From NCBI GenBank assembly GCA_045600845.1, contig JAZRYR010000017.1, forward strand, positions 62,001 to 126,000: DNA of 64,000 bases, written 5' to 3'. Shown piece by piece: positions 25,549 through 35,600 of the stretch. Under the pieces are notes generated by a model, which saw nothing but the letters and a program-made list of their open reading frames with translations, ran no database searches and had not been told where the DNA came from. The stretch is from RGIG5612 sp045600845. GTDB lineage: Bacteria > Bacillota > Clostridia > Lachnospirales > Lachnospiraceae. The position numbers were made by a program, and so were the translations under genes. The stretch's first letter is position 1, and every line of letters starts with the position of its first letter.

Positions 25549-25581
25549 GGGCGAAGTACGATGTACTCCGCCCTCTTTTTT
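25549..25581 (+). terminator. Terminator after the leader-peptide gene
   Basis: GGGCG-A-AGTAC-GAT-GTACT-C-CGCCC stem-loop followed by CTTTTTT. Confidence 0.9.
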
Positions 25582-25585
25582 CTTA

Positions 25586-25660
25586 TTCTCCCAACAGTTC
25601 TTCCAAAATCCGAACGGCGGATTCCACCTTTTTCATAACGGATCGTGGGGTCTCCTTTTA
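25586..25660 (-). pseudogene. Internally deleted C_GCAxxG_C_C gene remnant
   Basis: On the minus strand the SD GGAGACCCC and a start-proximal GAAAAAG are joined directly to codons for VESAVRILEELLGE, the C-terminus of the genes at 27073-27522 and 28067-28516. The lost ~125 codons lie between two short GAAAAAG repeats present in the intact gene (near the start, and at PKKVAS), so slippage or recombination across them would explain the deletion. What remains is a peptide of fewer than 20 residues. It lies convergent to the leader-peptide gene. Confidence 0.7.
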
Positions 25661-25662
25661 TC

Positions 25663-26979
25663 TTACAAAAACATCACATAGTAAATCGGAAGATAGGTTA
25701 TCTTACCATCCATTTTGATGGTTCGCTCATTTGATACTACAAACGCTTTTTTGATATGATAGTCCGCATTTTTCACGAAGTTATTGAGCGCACTGTGAAC
25801 CGTATAATCCTTGCCGGACTTAACTTCAATCGGAACAGCAGACAGGCTGTCGTAATCATCAATCAGATAATCTACCTCGCCTTTATTACGGTTGTCATAA
25901 TAAAACAGCTTATGACCATGTGCTGCAAGCTCGCTCGCCACAACGCTCTCATACACTGAGCCGAGATTGATACTTCTTTCATCATCAAGCACCGCACGTA
26001 TGTTGTTTCCGTAAAGGATGCCTGTCAAAATACCAACATCGTTAAGATACAGCTTCAAAAGATTCTTGCCACTTGATTCAATTAACGGAAATACCGGATT
26101 GGATATTGCCTGCACACTGAGGGCAATGCCTGCGCTAATAAGGTATTCGAACTCGTCTTGATAGTCTGCAAAGGTTTTTCCTTTTTTCTCTTCAATACTC
26201 TGCGCAACTACACGTTTTTTCTTGTTTTCCATATTCGACGGAATCAGATCAAAGACCCGACGAATTTTCAGTTTTCGTTCCGCATCGTATTTGGACGCAT
26301 CCGCAGCATAATAGTCGTGAATTTCATTTTGGATTTCGCGCACTTTTTGAATGTTCTTTGATTCAAGATAGGCATTGACCGCGTCTGGAAGACCGCCGAC
26401 AAGCAGATACTTACGGAATAAATCCATCATCTTGTTATGCATCGGTTCGTTAAGGGCCTCCATGCGTTCAAACTTTTTGCGCATAGACGAAACCGCAAGT
26501 TCGTTCATACCGTTGGCATACAGGAATTCTTCAAAATCAAGTGGGAACATCCGGACCTTACGGATACTTCCCATTGGAATGGATGTAGTTTCAGAAAGCG
26601 TTACTCCAAGGAGAGAACCGCTGGCAATATAGGTAAATTTATCGTCCTGTGATAAAAATTTCAGAAGCGTCAGCAAATGTGGATATGCCTGAATCTCATC
26701 GATAAAAATCAGAGTGTTTTCCTTCTCTTTCATTTTATCGCCATGAAGCATGCTGACCTGCAAATAGAAATCCTCTACGGATTTCGTTTCCGCAAATAAC
26801 TTTGCGCCAAGCGAGTCCTCTACCATATTGATTTCGATAAAGTTCGGAAACATCTTTTCGCCGACATGACGGATAATATATGTTTTCCCAACCTGACGCG
26901 CTCCATCGATCAAAAGGATTTTCGGTGAGCCTGATTTCAGGTGCTCTTCAATTAACGATTCAATCTTTCTATAAAGCAT
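25663..26979 (-). CDS. AAA ATPase with DUF4143 domain
   Basis: A 438-residue AAA_14/DUF4143 protein. The N-terminal ATPase has Walker A DGARQVGKTY, Walker B ENTLIFIDEIQAYP, and sensor-like YIASGSLLG. The C-terminal DUF4143 part carries a PD-(D/E)XK-like signature, KGEVDYLIDDYDSLSAVPIEVKSG. Function is unestablished; these proteins are abundant, variable accessory genes in anaerobes and have been proposed to act in mobile-element or conflict processes. The ATG at 26979 follows GGAGG by 7-8 nt; the longer frame starts inside that SD. Its promoter overlaps an inverted repeat (next entry). Confidence 0.85.
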   Translation of the reverse strand: MLYRKIESLIEEHLKSGSPKILLIDGARQVGKTYIIRHVGEKMFPNFIEINMVEDSLGAKLFAETKSVEDFYLQVSMLHGDKMKEKENTLIFIDEIQAYPHLLTLLKFLSQDDKFTYIASGSLLGVTLSETTSIPMGSIRKVRMFPLDFEEFLYANGMNELAVSSMRKKFERMEALNEPMHNKMMDLFRKYLLVGGLPDAVNAYLESKNIQKVREIQNEIHDYYAADASKYDAERKLKIRRVFDLIPSNMENKKKRVVAQSIEEKKGKTFADYQDEFEYLISAGIALSVQAISNPVFPLIESSGKNLLKLYLNDVGILTGILYGNNIRAVLDDERSINLGSVYESVVASELAAHGHKLFYYDNRNKGEVDYLIDDYDSLSAVPIEVKSGKDYTVHSALNNFVKNADYHIKKAFVVSNERTIKMDGKITYLPIYYVMFL

Positions 26980-26989
26980 ACAATGCCTC

Positions 26990-27037
26990 CACACTATTTT
27001 TCAAATGTATTATAGTGTGTTTTTTATGACTTTTCAA
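26990..27037 (-). promoter_or_regulatory. Consensus promoter with overlapping palindromic operator
   Basis: TTGAAA (27032-27037), 17 bp, TATAAT (27009-27014) on the minus strand. An 8-bp inverted repeat CACACTAT / ATAGTGTG (27012-27019 and 26990-26997) covers the -10 and the SD region, a good position for a repressor or an RNA hairpin that would hide the SD of the ATPase gene. Confidence 0.75.
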
Positions 27038-27072
27038 TACATTTTTCGTTCGGAATATCTGACTTTTCAACA

Positions 27073-27522
27073 CTACTCGCTTTCGCTTAAAAGTTCTTCC
27101 AAAATCCGAACGGCGGATGCCACCTTTTTCGGACAAATATCATAGAACAAATTATTTTCCATTGCGTATTGCATGCCCTCCTCGGTGGATGGGTTGCAGC
27201 CCAGCAGGTCCTTGCAGTCGCAGGAGCCGTTCTCCTGCTGGAAGCGTTCCATGAACTTGGACGCCAAGGAATAAGCCTTCATTTTGACTTCCTGTTCGTC
27301 CTCCTCCGGGCCCGGCTCGCCATATTTCAAGCCGAACACCATGAGTCCTCCGGAAACTGCTCCGCAGGTTTCGCCTCTTCGCATGCCGCCGCTGAAGCAT
27401 AAGGCCACATCCAGGGCCTGCTCCTCGGACATGCCAAGCTCTTCCGCAAATGCGCCGAACACCGCCTGCGCACAGTTGAATTTATCATCAAAAATTTTCA
27501 TCGCTTTTTCGTAATGGGTCAT
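27073..27522 (-). CDS. C_GCAxxG_C_C family protein (intact copy)
   Basis: A 149-residue protein of the C_GCAxxG_C_C family, probably a small redox- or metal-linked cytoplasmic protein. FNCAQAVFGAF, GGMRRGETCGAVSGGLMVFGLKYG and the later CDCKDLLGC carry the conserved cysteines. The biochemical role of the family is unknown. It lies divergent from the leader-peptide gene at 27626. A near-identical second copy at 28067-28516 is interrupted by a stop codon, and a third is internally deleted. Confidence 0.85.
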   Translation of the reverse strand: MTHYEKAMKIFDDKFNCAQAVFGAFAEELGMSEEQALDVALCFSGGMRRGETCGAVSGGLMVFGLKYGEPGPEEDEQEVKMKAYSLASKFMERFQQENGSCDCKDLLGCNPSTEEGMQYAMENNLFYDICPKKVASAVRILEELLSESE

Positions 27523-27625
27523 GAAATATTCTCCTTATTAGCCATTTCTCTTCTCTATACGTATATATTGATATAAAATAAAAACCACGAACCGGCAGCA
27601 AATGCCGGAGAAAGGAATGTTATAT

Positions 27626-27925
27626 ATGCAAAAACTAAATGAAAACGAACTGCAATCCGTAACCGGCGGTGCTTCCGGTCGTGAATCCGAGCTTCGCGTT
27701 TCCGTTGTCCTGGATAAACCATTTTACGACAACTATATAGTAAATGTCTATTTGGACGGTGAACTGAAACCAGACAAAACCATGACGTTAGATTCCAGTG
27801 TCATGAATTTCACTCTCAAATTCACCGGCAGTGGCATGAAACAACTGAAGGTCACTCTCAACAACATAATAAGCAAAAACTATGTTCTGGACTTTGACGG
27901 AAGAACAGTAACCGAGATCAAATAA
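27626..27925 (+). CDS. Double-glycine leader fused to a beta-rich domain
   Basis: A 99-residue precursor. MQKLNENELQSVTGG is a short double-glycine leader. The remaining ~84 residues (ASGRESELRVSVVLDKPFYD...) alternate hydrophobic and polar residues in strands and lack Cys, suggesting a small beta-sandwich rather than a bacteriocin core. Starts at 27617 and 27626 are both possible; the latter follows AAAGGA at good spacing and begins the leader. A CCGGCA-gcaaa-TGCCGG hairpin (27592-27608) sits just before the SD and could regulate translation. No exporter lies in this window. Function unknown. Confidence 0.65.
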   Translation: MQKLNENELQSVTGGASGRESELRVSVVLDKPFYDNYIVNVYLDGELKPDKTMTLDSSVMNFTLKFTGSGMKQLKVTLNNIISKNYVLDFDGRTVTEIK

Positions 27926-27974
27926 CAAAGGGGTTCGAAAAGAAAATTGAAACGTTTGTGAGATTTTTAGCTAA

Positions 27975-28021
27975 AAATCCGTAGTGCTCTTTATGACCAT
28001 GTCAAATAGCACTACGGATTT
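27975..28021. terminator. Bidirectional terminator
   Basis: Perfect 14-bp stem AAATCCGTAGTGCT / AGCACTACGGATTT between convergent genes, with T-rich flank on the plus side (CAGTTTTTATT) and A/T-rich sequence on the other. Confidence 0.85.
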
Positions 28022-28066
28022 CAGTTTTTATTATTTCTCCATTTTTACACGTATCATTATTGTTTT

Positions 28067-28516
28067 TTATTCGCTTTCGCTTAAAAGTTCTTCCAGAATC
28101 CGAACGGCGGATGCCACCTTTTTCGGGCAGATGTCGAAGAACAAATTGTTCTCCATGGCGTATTGCATGCCGTCCTCGGTGGATGGGTTGCAGCCCAGCA
28201 GGTCCTTGCAGTCGCAGGAGCCGTTCTCCTGCTGGAACCATTCCATGAACTTGGACGCCAGGGAATAAGCCTTCATTTTGACTTCCTGTTCGTCCTCCTC
28301 CAGGCCCGGCTCGCCATATTTCAAGCCAAACACCATCAGTCCTCAGGAAACCGCTCCGCAGGTTTCGCCTCTTCGCATGCCGCCACTGAAGCATAAGGCC
28401 ACATCCAGGGCCTGCTCTTCGGACATGCCAAGCTCTTCCGCAAATGCGCCGAACACCGCCTGCGCACAGTTGAATTTATCATCAAAAATTTTCATCGCTT
28501 TTTCGTAATGGGTCAT
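28067..28516 (-). pseudogene. C_GCAxxG_C_C gene, second copy with nonsense mutation
   Basis: Almost identical to 27073-27522 (for example Phe-Tyr and Arg-Trp changes at a few sites). A Gly codon in GAVSGG has become TGA (GGA to TGA), splitting the frame into a 57-residue N-terminal piece and an 89-residue tail from an internal Met. The SD GGAGACCCCCC is retained. The single substitution and otherwise intact frame indicate a recent duplication and inactivation. It is convergent to the leader gene at 27626 and ends up adjacent to the IS element. Confidence 0.85.
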
Positions 28517-28605
28517 GGGGGGTCTCCTACAATAAAGATATTTATTATCATAATACACGTTTTTTTGAGATGGTCAAAGGATATTAATAAACATCCGTGG
28601 TACAA

Positions 28606-30401
28606 AAAAGGGGCTGTGAAAAAACACCCCACTAAATAAAGAAGGGCTTTTGGTTCAGAAATGAGCCGAAAGTCCTTCTTTTGTGTTATAATTTAAATTG
28701 CAAATGAAAAAAATAACACAGGATTATTCTAACCCAAAACAGGCAGTTTTGCCAATGCTTATTCACGATTATCTGGATATCTGTGACCCGGTGCTGACAT
28801 TTGATAAGTTGATGGAGGAGGTCAGTCTGGAGAAATATCTGAAGGACATCCCGAAACATTACACGGGAAGGCTCAGATACAACCCGGTCAGCATGCTGAA
28901 GACAGTATTATTCGGATTCATAACGAATGGGTATATCTCACTGCGTGAGCTGGAGGACAGCTGTAAGGTCAACCTCCGCTTCATGTATCTCATGAACCAC
29001 GAGACTCCTTCCTACAGGACCTTTGGATACTTCATCCATGAGGTTCTCGGAGATACCATCGAAGATATCTTCTATGACATCAACAATAAAATATTTGAGG
29101 AAGAACATGTGGACCTTCAGCATATCTATATCGATGGCTCGAAGTTTGAGGCCAATGCCAGCAAGTATTCCTGGGTATGGAAGAAAGCAACGGAAAAGTC
29201 CAGATACCGTCTGTTCGATAAGATTACCGCTCTCTTTCAGGAAATCAATGATGAACTGGCTTACACCGGAATAAAGCTCAATATCAACACAGAGTATGCA
29301 CCGGAATACATCAGGGAAGCCGCTGACCGCTATGCGGAAGTATGGCAGCTGGATGAGGATGATTTTGTCCGTGGGAGAGGTCATCATAAGACCGTTCAGC
29401 AGAGACATCACGAAAAGCTGACAGGGTATGCGGAAAAGCTGGAGGAATACGTGGAGAAGATCCGCATCTGCGGGGATGGGCGAAACAGTTACTCAAAGAC
29501 GGACCATTCCGCAACATTCATGCGGATAAAGACGGACTATATGGGAAATGACCAGCTGCTTCCTGCGTACAACATACAGATCGGTGTTGCTGATGAATAC
29601 ATAGCGGTTGTAAACGTGAACCATTACCGTACGGACATGGACTGTTTTGTTCCTCTCATGAATCAGTTCAGGGATAGGTACGGACATTATCCGAAGTATC
29701 CCGTAGCGGATGCGGGTTATGGTTCTTATAACAATTATATCTTCTGTGAACAGAACGGAATGGAAAAGTACATGAAGTTCACCATGTTCAAGAAAGAAAC
29801 AATGGATAAAAAATACCATGAAGACCCGTTCCGTGCAGTCAACTTTCCGGTCGGAGAGGACGGAATCATGAGATGTCCTAATGGGAAAGCCTTTCATCTG
29901 AAATACAGACAGCATGTAAAAGGCAACCAATATGGAAGACAGGAAGAAATCTACGAATGCGAAGACTGTACAGGTTGTCCATACGCAGGACAGTGTAAAA
30001 AGACAGAATCTAACCGCAGGGTCCGGGTAAACCGGGAGCTGACATCCATGCATCGGGAAGTGATCGAAAACCTGGAAAGCATACATGGTGCATTGCTCAG
30101 GATGAACCGGTCCATACAGGCAGAAGGCACCTTCGGCATCATGAAAAATGACAGGTGGTATAAAAGGATCGTCCGGAGAGGCATAGATTCCGTAAAGCTT
30201 GAAGTAATCCTGGTCTCTATCGGCCAGAACCTGTATAAATATCACAATAAAAAGATGAGAAAAACAAAAGCTGCATAAGATGCGACGCCGCCACACTTAT
30301 GGGGTAAGGGGAGTTATACGCTTTTGGCACGAAAGATTGGGGAGTTATCCCCAACGAAAAAGGAGCCATGAAAAAACTTACGTTTTTTCACAGCCCCTTT
30401 T
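28606..30401 (+). mobile_element. Complete IS1182-like insertion sequence
   Basis: A 1.8-kb element bounded by a perfect 20-bp inverted repeat, AAAAGGGGCTGTGAAAAAAC at 28606-28625 and its complement at 30382-30401, holding one transposase. The A runs on one side and T runs on the other leave the exact ends and target duplication ambiguous. The transposase frame is intact, so the element may be active. It separates the C_GCAxxG/leader-peptide patch from the AT-rich conflict island. Confidence 0.92.
28704..30278 (+). CDS. IS1182 family transposase
   Basis: A 524-residue DDE transposase. N-terminal RYNPVSMLKTVLFGFITNGYISLRELE is the IS1182/IS5-group DNA-binding-type region. IYIDGSKFEANASKYSWVWKK holds the first catalytic Asp, VADAGYGSYNN the second, and AEGTFGIMKNDRWYKRIVRRG the Glu. 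A four-Cys cluster (CEDCTGCPYAGQC) sits between. The frame can start at a TTG at 28698; the ATG at 28704 is chosen. A TATAAT (28686-28691) lies so close that the mRNA may be nearly leaderless, consistent with low transposase expression. Confidence 0.95.
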   Translation: MKKITQDYSNPKQAVLPMLIHDYLDICDPVLTFDKLMEEVSLEKYLKDIPKHYTGRLRYNPVSMLKTVLFGFITNGYISLRELEDSCKVNLRFMYLMNHETPSYRTFGYFIHEVLGDTIEDIFYDINNKIFEEEHVDLQHIYIDGSKFEANASKYSWVWKKATEKSRYRLFDKITALFQEINDELAYTGIKLNINTEYAPEYIREAADRYAEVWQLDEDDFVRGRGHHKTVQQRHHEKLTGYAEKLEEYVEKIRICGDGRNSYSKTDHSATFMRIKTDYMGNDQLLPAYNIQIGVADEYIAVVNVNHYRTDMDCFVPLMNQFRDRYGHYPKYPVADAGYGSYNNYIFCEQNGMEKYMKFTMFKKETMDKKYHEDPFRAVNFPVGEDGIMRCPNGKAFHLKYRQHVKGNQYGRQEEIYECEDCTGCPYAGQCKKTESNRRVRVNRELTSMHREVIENLESIHGALLRMNRSIQAEGTFGIMKNDRWYKRIVRRGIDSVKLEVILVSIGQNLYKYHNKKMRKTKAA

Positions 30402-30473
30402 CAATTCTTTATATGCAGGTCGCTGACATATTTATAATATCGCCCAACCAGTTTAGGGCCGCTACTGCGGAGA

Positions 30474-32627
30474 TCATGGGGTGTATTGATAATATTGATA
30501 ATTATATTGTTTTTTTCCCTTATCGTATTCCAACAAAGCATACTGATAGGATTCACCATTATACAACTTATCTACCATGTGAATCTCTATATTGTTTCGC
30601 CTGTCTGGAAAGCTTTTGTGTTCGTGTCCAGCTAATACTATACTTTTATTATCTGGTTTCATTATTTGTTCGTTCAGTATCCTGTTGAATTCTTCTCTAT
30701 CTTTCCGCTGTATTTCAGAAAGGGACTTATTTTTATGAAAGAATTCGCTATCATACTCTAGAGATAGTTCATGTTTTTCTAACAACCTATAAACCATTTC
30801 CAGCTCTTTTCGAAGAGTAGATTCTGAAAATATTTTTGATTTCTTAGAAAAAAGTAAAATTTTCTCTTCTAATTCTTTTGCAGTATATTGCATTTTACTA
30901 AAATGAATCCATACATCGGTTATACTCACACTATAAAGCCTTTGAAGCGCACTAGAATATTTATAATATACGCTAAAAAACTCTTTGCCCAACTCCTTGT
31001 TTTTTTTGTCTAATTCCTTTTTTATCTTAATTGCTCCATATTTATCGTCAAAATAATCAATCATATAATTTGGACTATGATGCATCATGATAATCCGATA
31101 TGTTTTTTCATCAATCAATGACTTTTTTCTGTCAAGCAATTCTTTTATTATTCTTTCTTCGCTAAAACCAACCTTATTATTTTGAAGAGCATTCGTTTGT
31201 GCAACGGAGTTAAACATGTCAACCCTAAGGTTTAGATTTCTGTAATGTCTTATTTCATTCAGTTCATGTTCAACAAGATCATCAATTGGAACATCAAGAA
31301 ATCTTGCAATAAATTCAATATAATAAGTAAATTTAGACATTAAACTTGAAGACCGGCTTGCAGGAAAAGCAGCTTTTATCTTTCTGGACTCAGCTTCAAC
31401 AACGACATCACTCATAGAAGAGTAATCATGATTACCTGGAATAATAAGAATTCTACGTCTCCAGTCATGAGGTAATATCGTTGTATTGTCACCTGCATCA
31501 ATACCCCATAATCGTTTTGCAATCAGTCTCAAAACAGATTCTGCAACCTTATAGTTTATTTCTGCTCCGGAAGCATCCTCAGAAGCATTAACAATATCTC
31601 CTGTAATTGCCAAAAGATCAACGGAGCAGTCTGATTCAAGGAATTTGTCACTATTTATATAATCTTTAACTTCGGATTCAGTCAGTTCAGACAAATGACT
31701 ATCTGAAAGATGAAGAATTGTTGGAAAGAATGTTTCTTCTTCATTAGCACCTTTTTTATTGTCGTCTTTTTCTCTGACACTTTTTATATATTCGCAATTA
31801 AATCTCAATGAAAGGAGTTTTCCATAATCCCTCTCTAAAGCATTAAATAATCGATTTCTCATGAACAAGATTTTAAGCGCAATGTCCTTCTCAATTTCTT
31901 CACCTTTTTCGACCCCGCTTAGTATCACATAAAATGCGCTTTTCTCTTCTTTTTGGGTAGGAATTTCAAATTCAAAAATCATATGATTTTTTTTGTTCTT
32001 TTCAAACCCACATGGAAATACAGCTTGCTTATGATTATTTAACATGTCAAGAAGTAATTCATCTATCTCATCTTGTTCGTCATTTCGACTTTTAAGATCG
32101 TCATCACTCCTAAAAACAAAACCACTACGAGATACTATACTTCCTGACTCTCCTTCTACTTTGTAAACAATATATACGGCCTCGCACTGTGTCATTTCGC
32201 GAATAGTCAGGCAAATATCCTCATACTCATAAGGCAGGGAATCATCATCTTCTTTTCCTTTTGTAAGTTGCATTAAAATAGAGTAATATCTTAAGCAACT
32301 AGAAATATCTTCAAAGCTCGAGCGATCGATTTTAAACCCAAATATCTCATTATAATATTTCAAATATCTTGATAAAGGGTTTTGAAAAAGGTACTCTTTT
32401 TCACCATTTATCGTAGCCACACATTCGATAAGAAGTTTTTTTATCTGATTGTTCGGTTTATCTTTTAATATCTGGCGTTTTTTAAGACCTCCTTCACCAC
32501 GATAGATATAGCGATAGCAACCATCATCTAAAAATGTTCGGTTGCAAAGTTCTTCCATCATGTCATATAACATTCTTGTATTCTCAATCCAAAAGTATTG
32601 GCGTAATTCTTCTTTTCTATTTTTCAT
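30474..32627 (-). CDS. GAF-like domain plus calcineurin-type metallophosphoesterase
   Basis: A 717-residue cytoplasmic protein. Residues about 105-275 look like a GAF-type sensor domain (YEDICLTIREMTQCEAVYIVY, FYVILSGVE and a closing long helix). Residues 303-680 form a calcineurin-like phosphoesterase with all metal ligands: LHLSDSH (309-311), AITGDIVN, IPGNHDY (398-401), MMHHSP (about 514) and LAGHEH (about 671), with a helical insertion in between. It could cleave a nucleotide, a cyclic nucleotide or nucleic acid; the substrate is unknown. Its ATG overlaps the end of the GHKL/PRTase gene by 11 nt and has its own SD GGAGA, so the two are coupled and probably act together. Confidence 0.85.
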   Translation of the reverse strand: MKNRKEELRQYFWIENTRMLYDMMEELCNRTFLDDGCYRYIYRGEGGLKKRQILKDKPNNQIKKLLIECVATINGEKEYLFQNPLSRYLKYYNEIFGFKIDRSSFEDISSCLRYYSILMQLTKGKEDDDSLPYEYEDICLTIREMTQCEAVYIVYKVEGESGSIVSRSGFVFRSDDDLKSRNDEQDEIDELLLDMLNNHKQAVFPCGFEKNKKNHMIFEFEIPTQKEEKSAFYVILSGVEKGEEIEKDIALKILFMRNRLFNALERDYGKLLSLRFNCEYIKSVREKDDNKKGANEEETFFPTILHLSDSHLSELTESEVKDYINSDKFLESDCSVDLLAITGDIVNASEDASGAEINYKVAESVLRLIAKRLWGIDAGDNTTILPHDWRRRILIIPGNHDYSSMSDVVVEAESRKIKAAFPASRSSSLMSKFTYYIEFIARFLDVPIDDLVEHELNEIRHYRNLNLRVDMFNSVAQTNALQNNKVGFSEERIIKELLDRKKSLIDEKTYRIIMMHHSPNYMIDYFDDKYGAIKIKKELDKKNKELGKEFFSVYYKYSSALQRLYSVSITDVWIHFSKMQYTAKELEEKILLFSKKSKIFSESTLRKELEMVYRLLEKHELSLEYDSEFFHKNKSLSEIQRKDREEFNRILNEQIMKPDNKSIVLAGHEHKSFPDRRNNIEIHMVDKLYNGESYQYALLEYDKGKKQYNYQYYQYTP

Positions 32628-35600
32628 TTACGGTCTCCTCTACCATACTTTTGTAGCTGTCTTTCAGCATCAAACACATTGCATCATCATCTTCTGTCAT
32701 TGTAGCCATTTTTACCGAAGCAAGATATTCTATGAAAACTTTATCCATCTCACCTTTGTCGTAGTTTTTATCATATATTTTGTCGTAGTTTTTATCATAT
32801 ATATCGAAAATATCCATAACTCGATTTACTATTTCTTTTTTTATAATAAAATCCGAGTGTAAAATCGCAAGTCGATGAATAACTGTTTTAAAAGTTTCCA
32901 GGCGTAGTCGACTTTGTTTTTCAAAATCTGATTGTTCCAAATCTATTATAGCTTTCAAATTTAGATGTTTCGCCATTTCTTTAAACTCTTCGGGATAAAG
33001 ATTAAACAGCTCAACCCATCTAGCTTTATTATTCAAAACAGATTCTTTGCCGCTATTATCTTTCGTTTCAATCAAATTGTTAATTGGGTCATTCCAAATC
33101 ATCAAGATAAAAATACAATGTAAAATCTGGTAAATGGATTCAAGTACATAATAATTTCGAGATAAATATTGTCTGGAAATAGATTTAATATATGAGTTTA
33201 ATTTCATAATTTTATCGTATTCCGTATCATTTTTATCTACAGTAAGCGCGCCATAAAGCATTTTCATAATTTCTCGTGTTATGTTGCTTCTGATTTTTTC
33301 TATCTCACAATCAATTTTTCTGGAATTTGGATCTAATTGACATTCTTGATTGTATATAAGTTTTCGATATGCTTCATCCGTCGTCTTGAGGCGTAGATAA
33401 TTATCTTTTGCAAATAGCATTGCAATAATATTTTCCTTTTGTTCTTTTTCTCCTTTAATTCTAAGTTTTCTCTTGAGGGCAGAACTTCCAAAATTACGAT
33501 AATTCAAATACATCTCTTCATAGGTACTATTTTTTCCTATTTCTATTTGAGCTTTCAACAATCTATCGTACTCGTCCAAGGAGACTAAGTCCTGTTTTTT
33601 TGCATGGCCAGAAAAGTATTTAATCAATTCTGATGTTGTACTTCTTTTCCGAAGGAGTTCATATCTATCACGAACGCGACAACCCGGGCAAGTACCGGAC
33701 TCCATATTGTAGGAAGGAATTGCAAGATTAATAAATCCCAACCAATCTTCAGCTGGATTATCAACCCATTGATATGCTGTTTCATATGAACTACGATTGA
33801 CCAACAAAAACACTTTGGTAAATACATACGGTCTATTATCAACTTGATTTTTCAGTGCATTGACTTCCTTAGATAACATAAGCGCAAATTTAGCTGCTCG
33901 ACTAATTGTTTCTCCTGTATAAATCAAATCATCAACATAATACACATTTACTTTTGAATATGAGTCTTTTATTCTCTTAATTTCCTCAGGAATAAAATCA
34001 AATCGTGTCCGAACCTGCTCCTTCGCCGTACTTCGAATATCGATATGAATTAAATGAAAATTATTTTTAAATACATTATCCAAAACCAATTTTAAAAATG
34101 CCGCATTGCTTTCTGATAAAGGAGCAAATACAAGATTATACGCATCTTCTTCTATGTTTTTGCTTACACCGTTTAACCATTTAATAATCTGTTTTTCTCT
34201 TTTTTCTGTTATGAGTTTAAAATCGAAATAAAATTGATGGTGATTTTTTCTTTGTTGGATATGTCCATATCTAAAATAGGAGAACGGCCGTTCATTATTA
34301 TCATAACCTGGATCTAACCATCTAATTTTATTACGGCGATTATAGTATTGTAATACATTTTTAGACATTTTCGTTTGAACAACTGCCTCAAAAAGAGTAG
34401 AGGTTTTATCCGTATGGGACAATGGGCGTGTCATAAATTCTTCATCTACAGATATCTCATTAGCATCATACCATTTAGCCCTTGCTGCAAGACAATACCT
34501 AACCTCTGTTTCTCCCATCTTATCTCCAGCGAATTCTTTCATAAGAATCGCTTTTTTCCAAATATCTGCTTTTGATTCCGGAAGCGATACTTTTTGAATA
34601 TATTTTTGGAATATTTCTGATTTATTTCCTGTTTCTCCACTACAATAATCATCACCTACAGCAATTATGGAATAATTACGTACAAAATTGATTTTATCTT
34701 TATTTACTTTATCTTCTAAGCCTCGCTTAAAAGAACTATGTTCTTTATATATTGTTGACATTGTTGTTCCAATTGGAATAATCGTAAAAACGTTAATCTG
34801 TTTTTCTCCAGAAATAGAGTCAGGCACATCCATTTTAGGAAATGTGCCTTTGACTTGAGTGTCAACGGCCACAATGAAATTTTTCATAGACAATTCGTAT
34901 GCTTTTAAAAGGTTCCCGATTTCTTGAACAAGAACAGACGAGTAATTTTCATAACCAATAATATAAATATATGAGTCTTTTATTTTATCGTAATCAGAAA
35001 TAATGTCCTGCGCGATAAGATATGCAAATCGTCTTATATTTCCAATACTGTGGAACAATAACTCCGCCTCATAGAACTGGTCAATGCGAATCTTAGAACC
35101 AAGTCTAATTCGAACATCTGTCATTTTGCAGCCTAAATTATCCCCCCATATAGGTGTTTCCAAACAATTTTGCATATGAGAAAGGAACATACTAGATTTA
35201 TTATCAGAGAGCGGAATCAGTTCAAATGGGAAGAGTGAAACTGCAAGATCTTCGTTCTCAGTTTCGGCACTGTCAATCGTAAAATAATTAAGTAATGAAA
35301 CAAACTCTAATGCACTTTCCGCATTATAATATACAAATTTATCCGCTGTATCACGAGCTGTTTTAAGATTTTTTCCAGCAAGAATAAAATTGATTTCTGT
35401 CAGTGAGTTTTGAGTATTATTCGATTGTTTTTTACTAGAACAAAGAGCTATCTGTACTTTGTCCATGTACTCATTTGTGTTTTCTTTTAAGTAAAAGATA
35501 GAAAAGATACGTACAAATTCATATATCAAGTCTCTTTGGTCTTTAAAATCTATCGCTATTCTAATTTTGAATGTCTTTTCATGTTTTTTATAAATATACA

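Noticed and set aside
29493..30296. A 267-residue minus-strand open frame inside the IS element
   Set aside because: Antisense shadow of the transposase, which has all catalytic motifs.
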